Shown: positions 1-8,311 of the stretch, in pieces
Layout of the letters: each line of letters opens with the position of its first letter
How positions within the stretch are numbered: the stretch's first letter is position 1
Source of the DNA: an uncultured Gammaproteobacteria bacterium
GTDB taxonomy: Bacteria; Pseudomonadota; Gammaproteobacteria; GCA-2729495
Reading direction: 5' to 3'
Length of the DNA stretch: 8,311 nucleotides
NCBI GenBank assembly: GCA_947258805.1
Contig: CAMYJV010000064.1
Span: 1 to 8,311 of the forward strand
The notes under the pieces: generated by a model
Databases searched by the model: none
What the model was told of the DNA's origin: nothing
What the model saw: the letters and a program-made list of their open reading frames with translations, nothing else
Translations under genes and position numbers: made by a program

Positions 1-89
1 AGGCGCAGCAGGCCGGACGCATAGGTGGCCGCCCGGTAGGGTTCCAGCGACCGGAGTTCCGGCCGGAACAGCGCCGTCAGGTCGCTCAT
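1..89 (-). CDS. hisC: Histidinol-phosphate aminotransferase, N-terminal fragment (cut by window edge)
   Basis: Only the first 29 codons and part of the next lie in the window; the gene continues past position 1. The visible protein starts MSDLTALFRPELRSLEPYRA, and the RPE-R-L-PY pattern is typical of the N-terminus of HisC. HisC is a PLP enzyme that transfers an amino group from glutamate to imidazole-acetol phosphate, giving histidinol phosphate. The catalytic lysine lies outside the window. The ATG (89..87) overlaps the hisD TGA (88..86) as ATGA. There is no strong Shine-Dalgarno sequence just upstream, so translation is probably coupled to hisD. The position directly after hisD, as in many proteobacterial his operons, supports the call. 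Another class I/II aminotransferase is possible but less likely. Confidence 0.82.
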   Translation of the reverse strand, partial: MSDLTALFRPELRSLEPYRAATYASGLLR

Positions 90-1411
90 GCCGCGCCGCG
101 CTTCGACTGTCGCCGCAGGCGTACCCGCACGGCCTCCGCATGGGCTTCCAGGCCCTCAAGCCCGGCCAGCGTCGTGACCGTATCGCCGAGCCCGGCCAGG
201 CCGTCGCGACTCAGTTCCTGGAACGTCACCTGCTTCTGGAAGCTACCGACGGACAGGCCGCTATAGCTGCGGGCGTAGCCGTAGGTGGGCAGCACGTGGT
301 TGGTGCCGCTGCAATAGTCCCCCACCGCCTCCGGCGTCCACGGCCCGAGGAAGACGGAGCCTGCATTAACAATCAAATCAATATATTGCCGTGGTTTATC
401 AATCTGGAGTATTAAGTGCTCCGGCGCATAACGGTTGACGATTTCAAAGGCTTCGTCGAGATCGCGCACCAGGATCACGGCCCCGTGTTGCAGGGAGGCC
501 CCGATGGTCTCGCGGCGCGGCAGTGCCGGCAGGGCCGCTGCTATGGCCCGCTGCGTCGCGTCGGCGAGGCCCGCATCCGTGGAAACCAGGATGGCCTGGG
601 AATCCGGACCGTGCTCCGCCTGGGACATCAGGTCCAGCGCGACGAATTCCGGATCGGCGCCGGCGTCGGCCACCACCATGACTTCAGACGGTCCCGCCGG
701 CATATCCAGCGCTGCGCCTGCCGGATCTGCCGCGACCTGGGTTTTTGCCGCCGTAACCCACGCGTTACCGGGACCAAAGATTTTGTCCACCTTTGGCACG
801 GTGTGGGTGCCGTAGGCCATGGCCGCGACGGCCTGCGCGCCGCCGACCTTGAAGATTTGGTCCACGCCGCAAGCCTTGGCGGCGACCACCACCGCCGGAT
901 CGGCACGGCCGTCCGGGCGCGGCGGCGTGCAGATGATCCGCACCGGGCAACCCGCGAGCAGCGCGGGGACCGCGAGCATGATGGCGGTGGAGGGCAGCGG
1001 TGCGCTGCCCGCCGGCACATACAGCCCCACGGCCGGGACCGGCCGCGAGACCCGTTCGCAGATTACGCCCGGGGCCGTTTCGACGCGGATCGGCGGCGCC
1101 AGCTGAGCGGCGTGGAAAGCCTGGACATTCGCGATGGCCCGTTCAATGGCCCCGATCGGCGGGGCGCCAAGTTCCGCGCGGGCAGCCGCGGCTTCCGCCG
1201 CCGTGACCTGCAGCGTTTCCAGCGTCGCACCGTCGAAGTCTTTGGCAAAGCGCAGCAGCGCTGCGTCGCCATCTCGCCGGACGGCGGCGATGATCTCTGC
1301 AGCCTGGGCCGCTACGTCGGCGTTAGCCCGGACGGCCGGGCGGGTCAGCGCGTCGTTGCGCGCGGCCTCGTCCAGCTCGCTCCAGCGAATGTTGTTCATG
1401 CCGGTACTCAT
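86..1411 (-). CDS. hisD: Histidinol dehydrogenase
   Basis: A 441-aa protein, close to the 434 aa of E. coli HisD. It oxidises L-histidinol to L-histidine in two NAD-dependent steps, the last reactions of histidine synthesis, in the cytoplasm. All the key residues are present, each shifted +5 from E. coli numbering as I recall it: zinc ligands Gln264 and His267 (in SQAEHGPDS), Asp365 (in EAVGDYCSGTNH) and His424, and the catalytic pair Glu331-His332 (in YAPEHL). The PVPAVGLYVPAG and GPGNAWVTAAK motifs are also clear. The start is the ATG at 1411, which overlaps the hisG TGA as ATGA and has GGAGA about 10 nt upstream inside hisG. A second ATG at 1399 (MNNIRW) is possible but has no visible ribosome site. 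The frame stays open upstream to 1807, but that part lies inside hisG and is not HisD-like. A 55-bp AT-rich patch covers residues 332-350. Confidence 0.97.
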   Translation of the reverse strand: MSTGMNNIRWSELDEAARNDALTRPAVRANADVAAQAAEIIAAVRRDGDAALLRFAKDFDGATLETLQVTAAEAAAARAELGAPPIGAIERAIANVQAFHAAQLAPPIRVETAPGVICERVSRPVPAVGLYVPAGSAPLPSTAIMLAVPALLAGCPVRIICTPPRPDGRADPAVVVAAKACGVDQIFKVGGAQAVAAMAYGTHTVPKVDKIFGPGNAWVTAAKTQVAADPAGAALDMPAGPSEVMVVADAGADPEFVALDLMSQAEHGPDSQAILVSTDAGLADATQRAIAAALPALPRRETIGASLQHGAVILVRDLDEAFEIVNRYAPEHLILQIDKPRQYIDLIVNAGSVFLGPWTPEAVGDYCSGTNHVLPTYGYARSYSGLSVGSFQKQVTFQELSRDGLAGLGDTVTTLAGLEGLEAHAEAVRVRLRRQSKRGAA

Positions 1412-2310
1412 GCGAGCATTTTCTCCACGGGCACTACGAGCACCGAACTCGCGCCGACGCTCTTCAGGTTCTCGAGGGTTTCCCAGAACACAGTCTCGCG
1501 GCAGACCATGTGCACGGCCACTTTGTCGTCGCAGCCTTCCAGGGGCAGTACCGTAGGCGCCTCGGATCCCGGCAGCAGTTCGCAGATCTGGGCCAGCGCG
1601 CTCTTGGGCGCATGCATCATGATGTACTTGCTCTCCCGAACCTGCATCACGCCCTCGATGCGCTGCATCAGGCGGTCCACCCACGCCTCCTTGGCCGCAG
1701 GTATCTCCACCGGGGTGCGCAGAATGACCGCCTCGCTGTCGAGAATCGTCTCGCCTTCGCGAATCCTGTGGGCTGTCATCGTGGTGCCGGTCGACACCAG
1801 GTCGCAAATCACATCGGCGCGGCCGAGGCTGGGCGCGATTTCCACCGCGCCGGAAAACTCCACCACTTCGGCGGCAATGCCTTCGCGGCGGAGGTAGTCC
1901 GTCACCACGTTGGGGTAACTCGTGGCGATGCGCTGGCCGTGCAGATCGGCAACCGACTGCACAGGCCCTTCTTCCGGGTAGCCAAAAGACAACCGGCAGT
2001 GGCCGTAGTCCAGCCGCTGGGCGATGGAGAAGGGCTCGCCAGCGTCGCGGTCGTCGAAGCCGAGCCGGGCCTCTTCGACGATGTTGAGGCCCACCACGCC
2101 CAGGTCGCAGACGTCATCACGCACCAGGGCCGGGATGTCGTCGTCGCGCACCAGCAGGATGTCCAGGGGCATGTTCTCGCCAAAGCAGATCAGCTGATCG
2201 CGCGCGCGGGTGTACTTCAGCCCGCAGCGCTGCAGCAGGTCCAGCGAATGATCCGTCAGGCGCCCGGACTTCTGGATTGCGATCTTTATACGTGTTTCTT
2301 TATCAATCAT
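1408..2310 (-). CDS. hisG: ATP phosphoribosyltransferase, long form
   Basis: A 300-aa protein, matching the long HisG form (E. coli 299 aa). It catalyses the first committed step of histidine synthesis: ATP plus PRPP gives N1-phosphoribosyl-ATP. The N-terminal two-lobed catalytic part includes KIAIQKSGRL (about residues 9-18) and the PRPP-binding loop ADVICDLVSTGTT (165-177). The C-terminal part, from about residue 224 (VRESKYIMMHAP) to the end, corresponds to the ACT-like domain that binds histidine for feedback inhibition, so this form should not need HisZ. The start ATG at 2310 lies 6 nt after the stop of the YerC-like gene, with only a weak purine run (AAAAAG) as a possible ribosome site, which suggests coupling to the regulator. 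The first codons are AT-rich. The stop overlaps hisD by 4 nt. Confidence 0.97.
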   Translation of the reverse strand: MIDKETRIKIAIQKSGRLTDHSLDLLQRCGLKYTRARDQLICFGENMPLDILLVRDDDIPALVRDDVCDLGVVGLNIVEEARLGFDDRDAGEPFSIAQRLDYGHCRLSFGYPEEGPVQSVADLHGQRIATSYPNVVTDYLRREGIAAEVVEFSGAVEIAPSLGRADVICDLVSTGTTMTAHRIREGETILDSEAVILRTPVEIPAAKEAWVDRLMQRIEGVMQVRESKYIMMHAPKSALAQICELLPGSEAPTVLPLEGCDDKVAVHMVCRETVFWETLENLKSVGASSVLVVPVEKMLA

Positions 2311-2316
2311 TTACAA

Positions 2317-2622
2317 CTACTTTTTAAGACGCTTTAGCGCCTTTTGATAGCCGCCGGCACCGTTGCTGAGGTAACGCGCCACGCGGCTGATGGTGGTCAG
2401 GCTGACGCCGGTGCGGTCGTGAATCTGGCGATAGCTCAGACCTTCGGCGAGGCACTCGGCAACGGCCCAGCGATCTTTCAGGGCCTGCAATTCCGCCGGC
2501 GTGCAGAGGTCCTGGAAAAACGCCCGGCACTCGGCCAGGTCGCGCAGGCTCAGCAACGCGCGGAACAGCTCGTCTTCGGCCGCGACTTCCTCGCGGGGAC
2601 TGAGAATCCGGTGATCTTTCAT
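2317..2622 (-). CDS. YerC/YecD-family TrpR-like transcriptional regulator, likely regulator of the his operon
   Basis: A 101-aa cytoplasmic protein of the TrpR superfamily, YerC/YecD branch. The stretch CTPAELQALKDRWAVAECLA (40-59) matches the TrpR-like helical core. LSYRQIHDRTGVSLTTISRV (62-81) is the helix-turn-helix, followed by the family's ARYLSNGAGGY-type end. It is the first gene of the transcript, 6 nt before hisG. Members of this family next to his genes have been proposed by comparative genomics to be histidine-responsive repressors (HisR). Function here is inferred from family and position; the effector is not shown by the sequence. The start ATG at 2622 is the only one possible, because an in-frame TGA lies 12 nt upstream. 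GGGAG ends only 2 nt before the ATG, an unusually short spacing. A TrpR-type operator lies 18 bp upstream of the gene, which suggests autoregulation. Confidence 0.88.
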   Translation of the reverse strand: MKDHRILSPREEVAAEDELFRALLSLRDLAECRAFFQDLCTPAELQALKDRWAVAECLAEGLSYRQIHDRTGVSLTTISRVARYLSNGAGGYQKALKRLKK

Positions 2623-2640
2623 GGCTCCCGGGTGTTCAAG

Positions 2641-2660
2641 TGTACTAACATGCTAGTACA
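2641..2660. promoter_or_regulatory. TrpR-type operator palindrome, probable binding site of the YerC-like regulator
   Basis: The site reads TGTACTAACATGCTAGTACA. It is an inverted repeat with perfect 7-bp arms (TGTACTA / TAGTACA), and 18 of 20 positions are symmetric. The inner arms GTACTA and TAGTAC, separated by 6 bp, are the same arms with the same spacing as in the E. coli TrpR operator consensus (GTACTAGTTAACTAGTAC, from memory); only central bases differ. It lies 18 bp upstream of the only TrpR-superfamily gene in the window, where a repressor could block the promoter of the his transcript. The palindrome is directly seen; that the YerC-like protein binds it is inference. It could also be a site for a true TrpR encoded elsewhere. 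Confidence 0.8.
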
Positions 2661-2678
2661 TTAAAACAGTCCCTACAA
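2650..2678 (-). promoter_or_regulatory. Candidate sigma-70 promoter for the regulator-his operon
   Basis: On the minus strand a weak -35 (TTGTAG, 2678..2673) is followed by a 17-bp spacer and a -10-like TAGCAT (2655..2650). The match to consensus is poor (3/6 and 4/6). What favours it is that the -10 lies in the middle of the operator palindrome, as expected for a repressible promoter. The transcription start would fall near 2643, leaving a leader of about 20 nt before the regulator ATG. Confidence 0.35.
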
Positions 2679-2684
2679 GCCCGG

Positions 2685-2714
2685 TTGACCGACTTTGTGA
2701 CGGGCCCCTAAACT
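2685..2714 (+). promoter_or_regulatory. Candidate sigma-70 promoter for metB
   Basis: TTGACC (2685-2690, 5/6 match to the -35 consensus) is followed by an 18-bp spacer and TAAACT (2709-2714, 4/6 match to the -10). The start of transcription would be near 2721, giving a leader of about 43 nt. No MetJ-type box (AGACGTCT) or SAM-riboswitch-like structure is evident. The TrpR-type palindrome lies about 25 bp upstream of this -35, so it would not directly cover this promoter. Confidence 0.45.
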
Positions 2715-2763
2715 CCGCCGCCCGCGGCCCACGAGCCCGCCGCCAGTCACCCGGACCCGCGTT

Positions 2764-4899
<2,136 letters not shown>

Positions 4900-4912
<13 letters not shown>

Positions 4913-5484
4913 GGACGATCCTGTTCGAATTCGGCAATGGCGTCCGCCTGCGACAGCAGGAAACCCAGCTGGTCGATGCCTTCCATCAGGCAGTGGCGCG
5001 AGAAGCCGTCCAGCGGAAAGGTCACCGTGCTGCCGTCCGCCAGCGTCAGCGTTCGCGTGTCGACGTCCACCGTGACCTCGGCGCCAGGATTGGCCAGCAG
5101 CGCTTCGTGAACATCGGCTGGGACAATGACCGGCACCAGGCCGTTTTTCAGCGCGTTGTTGCGGAAAATGTCCGCAATGCGCGTGCTGATCACCGCACGG
5201 AAGCCGAAGTCCACGAGTCCCCACGGCGCGTGTTCGCGCGACGAGCCGCAGCCGAAATTGTTCCCGGCCACCAGGATCTGGCAGTCCTTCGCGTCGGGCG
5301 CATTCAGCGGGAAATCGGGCACCGGCGTGCCGGCCTTGTCGTAGCGCCAGTCGGCAAAGGCCGCGTCGCCCAAACCTTCCTTGTTCGTGGTGGTCAGGTA
5401 GCGCGCCGGCATGATCTGGTCGGTGTCGATATCCGTCTGCGGCATCGCAATGGTGCGCGACCTAATGCGGGTGATTCGTTCCAT
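4900..5484 (-). CDS. leuD: 3-isopropylmalate dehydratase, small subunit
   Basis: A 194-aa protein (E. coli 201 aa), the swivel-domain subunit that pairs with LeuC to isomerise 2-isopropylmalate to 3-isopropylmalate in leucine synthesis. Signature parts are [13 protein letters not shown] (18-30), the aconitase-family substrate loop [17 protein letters not shown] (74-90), and [16 protein letters not shown] (104-119). The ATG at 5484 ([10 protein letters not shown]) lies 10 nt after the leuC stop. The upstream extension of the frame lies inside leuC and is not LeuD-like. The ribosome site is weak (CGGA close to the ATG), consistent with coupling to leuC. Its 3' end overlaps the GTG start of leuB by 13 nt. 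Confidence 0.97.
4919..4922 (-). promoter_or_regulatory. Ribosome binding site deciding the leuB GTG start
   Basis: AGGA on the minus strand lies 6 nt before GTG (4912..4910), inside the last codons of leuD. The GTG is followed by [15 protein letters not shown], the normal start of LeuB. No ATG gives a sensible N-terminus, so this site supports the GTG. Confidence 0.6.
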
Positions 5485-5494
5485 ATCCGTGGTC

Positions 5495-6904
<1,410 letters not shown>

Positions 6905-6912
6905 AAGTCGGT

Positions 6913-6916
6913 CTCC
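6913..6916 (-). promoter_or_regulatory. Ribosome binding site of leuC
   Basis: GGAG on the minus strand lies 8 nt before the leuC ATG, in the 57-nt ilvE-leuC gap. leuC therefore probably starts translation independently of ilvE, unlike the closely spaced genes after it. Confidence 0.6.
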
Positions 6917-6961
6917 GTGATTCTTGTATGGGTACTGCCGGTGGGTGTCCGGCGGCCGGAT

Positions 6962-7921
6962 TCAGCGGGACGCGGCAAGCTCGCCCGCGCTTTGCCCGGG
7001 CAGCACGGGTTCGAGCCAACCCCAGCGATCCTGCGTGCGGCCGTCAAACAGCCCGAAAAAGCTGTCCTGCAGCTGCCGGGTCACGGGACCGCGGCCGCCG
7101 TTGCCCACCGCCACCTTGTCGACGGAGCGCACGGGCGTCACTTCCGCCGCCGTCCCGGTGAGGAAGATTTCGTCGGCGATGTAGAGCATTTCGCGAGGAA
7201 TGCTCTGTTCGACGACCACGAGGCCTAGCTGCTCGGCCAGCGTCATTACAGTGTCGCGGGTGATGCCGGTCAGGATCGACGCGCAGGCCGGGGGCGTATA
7301 GAGCTTGCCGTCGCGCACCAGGAAGATGTTCTCACCCGCGCCTTCGCTGACCATGCCATCGGTGGCCAGCGCAATGCCTTCCGCAAAGCCGCGTTCCTTG
7401 GCTTCGAGGCTGATGAGGGTGCTCGACAGGTAGTTGCCGCCGGCCTTTGCCAGGGCCGGCATCGTATTGGGCGCCGCCCGTTGCCAGGTCGACACGCAGA
7501 CATCGACCCCGTTCTCCAGCCCTTCGTCGCCCAGGTAGGCGCCCCATTCCCAGGCCGCAACCGACAGTTCTACCGGGTGGTCCGGCCCCGGGGCCAGGCC
7601 GATTTCGCCATAGCCCCGGAAGGCAATGGGCCGAATATAGGCGCCATTGTTGAGGCCGTTTCGCGCCACGACCTCCCGGCAGGCCGCGTTAATGTCGTCG
7701 GCGGAATAGGGGATCCGGATACGGTGGATCTTGGCCGAGTCCAGCATGCGTTGGGTGTGGGCCTGCAGCCGGAACACCATGGAACCCGCCGGCGTCGGAT
7801 AGACGCGAATGCCCTCGAACACGGAAGAGCCGTAGTGCAGCGCGTGCGTCATCACATGCACGCGGGCCTCCTCCCACGGCACGAGCTCGCCGTTGTGCCA
7901 GATCCACTCGCTCTTCTTCAT
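6962..7921 (-). CDS. ilvE: Branched-chain amino acid aminotransferase
   Basis: A 319-aa fold-type IV PLP aminotransferase (E. coli IlvE 309 aa) that makes leucine, isoleucine and valine from their 2-keto acids using glutamate. Family features are WHNGELVPWEEARVHVMTHA at the N-terminus, HYGSSVFEGIR (29-39), the Schiff-base Lys159 (ALAKAGGNYLSS), and the cofactor and substrate loops SEGAGENIFLV (192-202) and LTGTAAEVTPV (254-264). The end, DRWGWLEPVL, matches E. coli but continues about 16 residues further, a short Ala/Gly/Ser-rich tail of no known role. The ATG at 7921 is the only in-frame start, since a TGA lies just upstream; GGAG is about 10 nt away. It lies 29 nt after leuA and 57 nt before leuC. 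A D-amino acid transaminase or aminodeoxychorismate lyase would lack this full-length match. Confidence 0.96.
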   Translation of the reverse strand: MKKSEWIWHNGELVPWEEARVHVMTHALHYGSSVFEGIRVYPTPAGSMVFRLQAHTQRMLDSAKIHRIRIPYSADDINAACREVVARNGLNNGAYIRPIAFRGYGEIGLAPGPDHPVELSVAAWEWGAYLGDEGLENGVDVCVSTWQRAAPNTMPALAKAGGNYLSSTLISLEAKERGFAEGIALATDGMVSEGAGENIFLVRDGKLYTPPACASILTGITRDTVMTLAEQLGLVVVEQSIPREMLYIADEIFLTGTAAEVTPVRSVDKVAVGNGGRGPVTRQLQDSFFGLFDGRTQDRWGWLEPVLPGQSAGELAASR

Positions 7922-7950
7922 CGGTCATCGACTCCGGGCGTTGGCCGCGC

Positions 7951-8311
7951 TTAGATCGTTGCAACCTGCTGGGCCGCATCGGTTTCTGCGCCGGCGCTGT
8001 CGTGCGTTGTTCTCCGGGCCACGCGGTTGATGACCTCGAGATAGGCCCGGGCGGCGGCCTCGACGATGTCGGTGCTGACGCCGTTGCCCCGGTAACTCTG
8101 GCCATTATATTCCACGGTTACAGTCACCTCACCCTGGGCGTCTTCGCCGATGGACACGCTGCGCACCTCGAAATTGCGCAGATCCAGGTCGATGCCGGTG
8201 GCGCGCTCCAGCGCGGTGAACGCGGCCTCCACGGGGCCGTCGCCGACGGCCGCTTCCTTGACCGTTCGGCCGTCCGCATGGCTCAGCTGCACCGCCCCGG
8301 CCGGGGTCAGG
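7951..8311 (-). CDS. leuA: 2-isopropylmalate synthase, C-terminal regulatory domain (cut by window edge)
   Basis: About the last 119 codons are visible, and the frame is open to the window end, so the 5' part lies beyond 8311. The residues form the LeuA dimerisation/allosteric domain that binds leucine for feedback inhibition: VKEAAVGDGPVEAAFTAL, then the strand-rich part ending in YRGNGVSTDIVEAAARAYLE and INRV. LeuA condenses 2-ketoisovalerate with acetyl-CoA, the committed step to leucine; its catalytic TIM barrel is not in the window. The related allosteric domain of homocitrate or citramalate synthases is an alternative, but the GVSTDIVEA-RAY signature and leu-operon context favour LeuA. 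The stop TAA is 29 nt upstream of ilvE. The operon promoter and any leucine attenuator are outside the window. Confidence 0.93.
   Translation of the reverse strand, partial: LTPAGAVQLSHADGRTVKEAAVGDGPVEAAFTALERATGIDLDLRNFEVRSVSIGEDAQGEVTVTVEYNGQSYRGNGVSTDIVEAAARAYLEVINRVARRTTHDSAGAETDAAQQVATI

Noticed and set aside
1412..1807. Upstream extension of the hisD frame into hisG (132 extra codons).
   Set aside because: The extension overlaps hisG, is low-complexity and not HisD-like. The 441-aa version from 1411 places all catalytic residues at the expected offset.
416..1897. Long open plus-strand frame opposite hisD and hisG.
   Set aside because: Arg/Gly/His-rich translation with no domain; it runs across the hisG-hisD boundary and is best explained as an antisense shadow.
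2619..2651. Tiny minus-strand ORF (MLVHLNTREP) overlapping the start of the YerC-like gene by ATGA, considered as a his leader peptide.
   Set aside because: It has only one histidine codon and no terminator/antiterminator hairpins follow. The best promoter candidate would start transcription near 2643, downstream of its ATG, so it would not be translated.
2715..2763. Possible riboswitch or MetJ box in the metB leader.
   Set aside because: The putative leader is only about 43 nt of C-rich sequence, too short for known SAM riboswitches of the large type, and no AGACGTCT-like repeats are seen.
6937..6953. Inverted repeat GCCGG-7 nt-CCGGC in the ilvE-leuC gap, considered as a terminator or attenuator.
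   Set aside because: Only 5 bp of stem and no T-run on the minus-strand side; such short GC repeats are expected by chance in this composition.

Overview
This window is a GC-rich bacterial chromosomal segment with three amino-acid biosynthesis loci packed edge to edge. It most resembles a high-GC gammaproteobacterium. The HisG, HisD, LeuC and MetB proteins read close to E. coli-type enzymes, and a TrpR-like YerC/YecD regulator sits directly in front of hisG. I recall that arrangement from Xanthomonadales-like genomes, but the exact taxon cannot be fixed from this sequence alone. No mobile elements, RNA genes or CRISPR arrays were seen.

Layout. (1) Positions 1-2622, minus strand: a histidine operon in the order YerC/TrpR-like regulator, hisG, hisD, hisC. 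hisC is cut by the window edge. The three his enzymes are joined by 4-nt ATGA stop/start overlaps. (2) Positions 2623-2763: the only substantial intergenic region (141 bp). It holds a near-perfect palindrome whose arms and spacing equal those of the E. coli TrpR operator, plus candidate divergent promoters. (3) Positions 2764-3921, plus strand: a lone metB (cystathionine gamma-synthase). (4) Positions 3918-8311, minus strand: a leucine operon in the order leuA (cut by the window edge), ilvE, leuC, leuD, leuB. It converges on metB so tightly that the two TAA stop codons overlap.

How the genes work together. leuA, leuC, leuD and leuB convert 2-ketoisovalerate to 2-ketoisocaproate, and the embedded ilvE aminates it to leucine (and also makes valine and isoleucine). 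HisG commits PRPP and ATP to histidine, while HisC and HisD act late in that pathway. MetB joins O-acylhomoserine and cysteine on the way to methionine.

Two things stand out. The YerC-type regulator gene is preceded by a TrpR-type operator, although the operon it leads is for histidine rather than tryptophan. And leuB, as written, is broken: about 76 nt are missing from its middle, which shifts the frame and removes a segment that carries an active-site metal-binding Asp in the family. This is either a real pseudogene or an assembly/sequence error.
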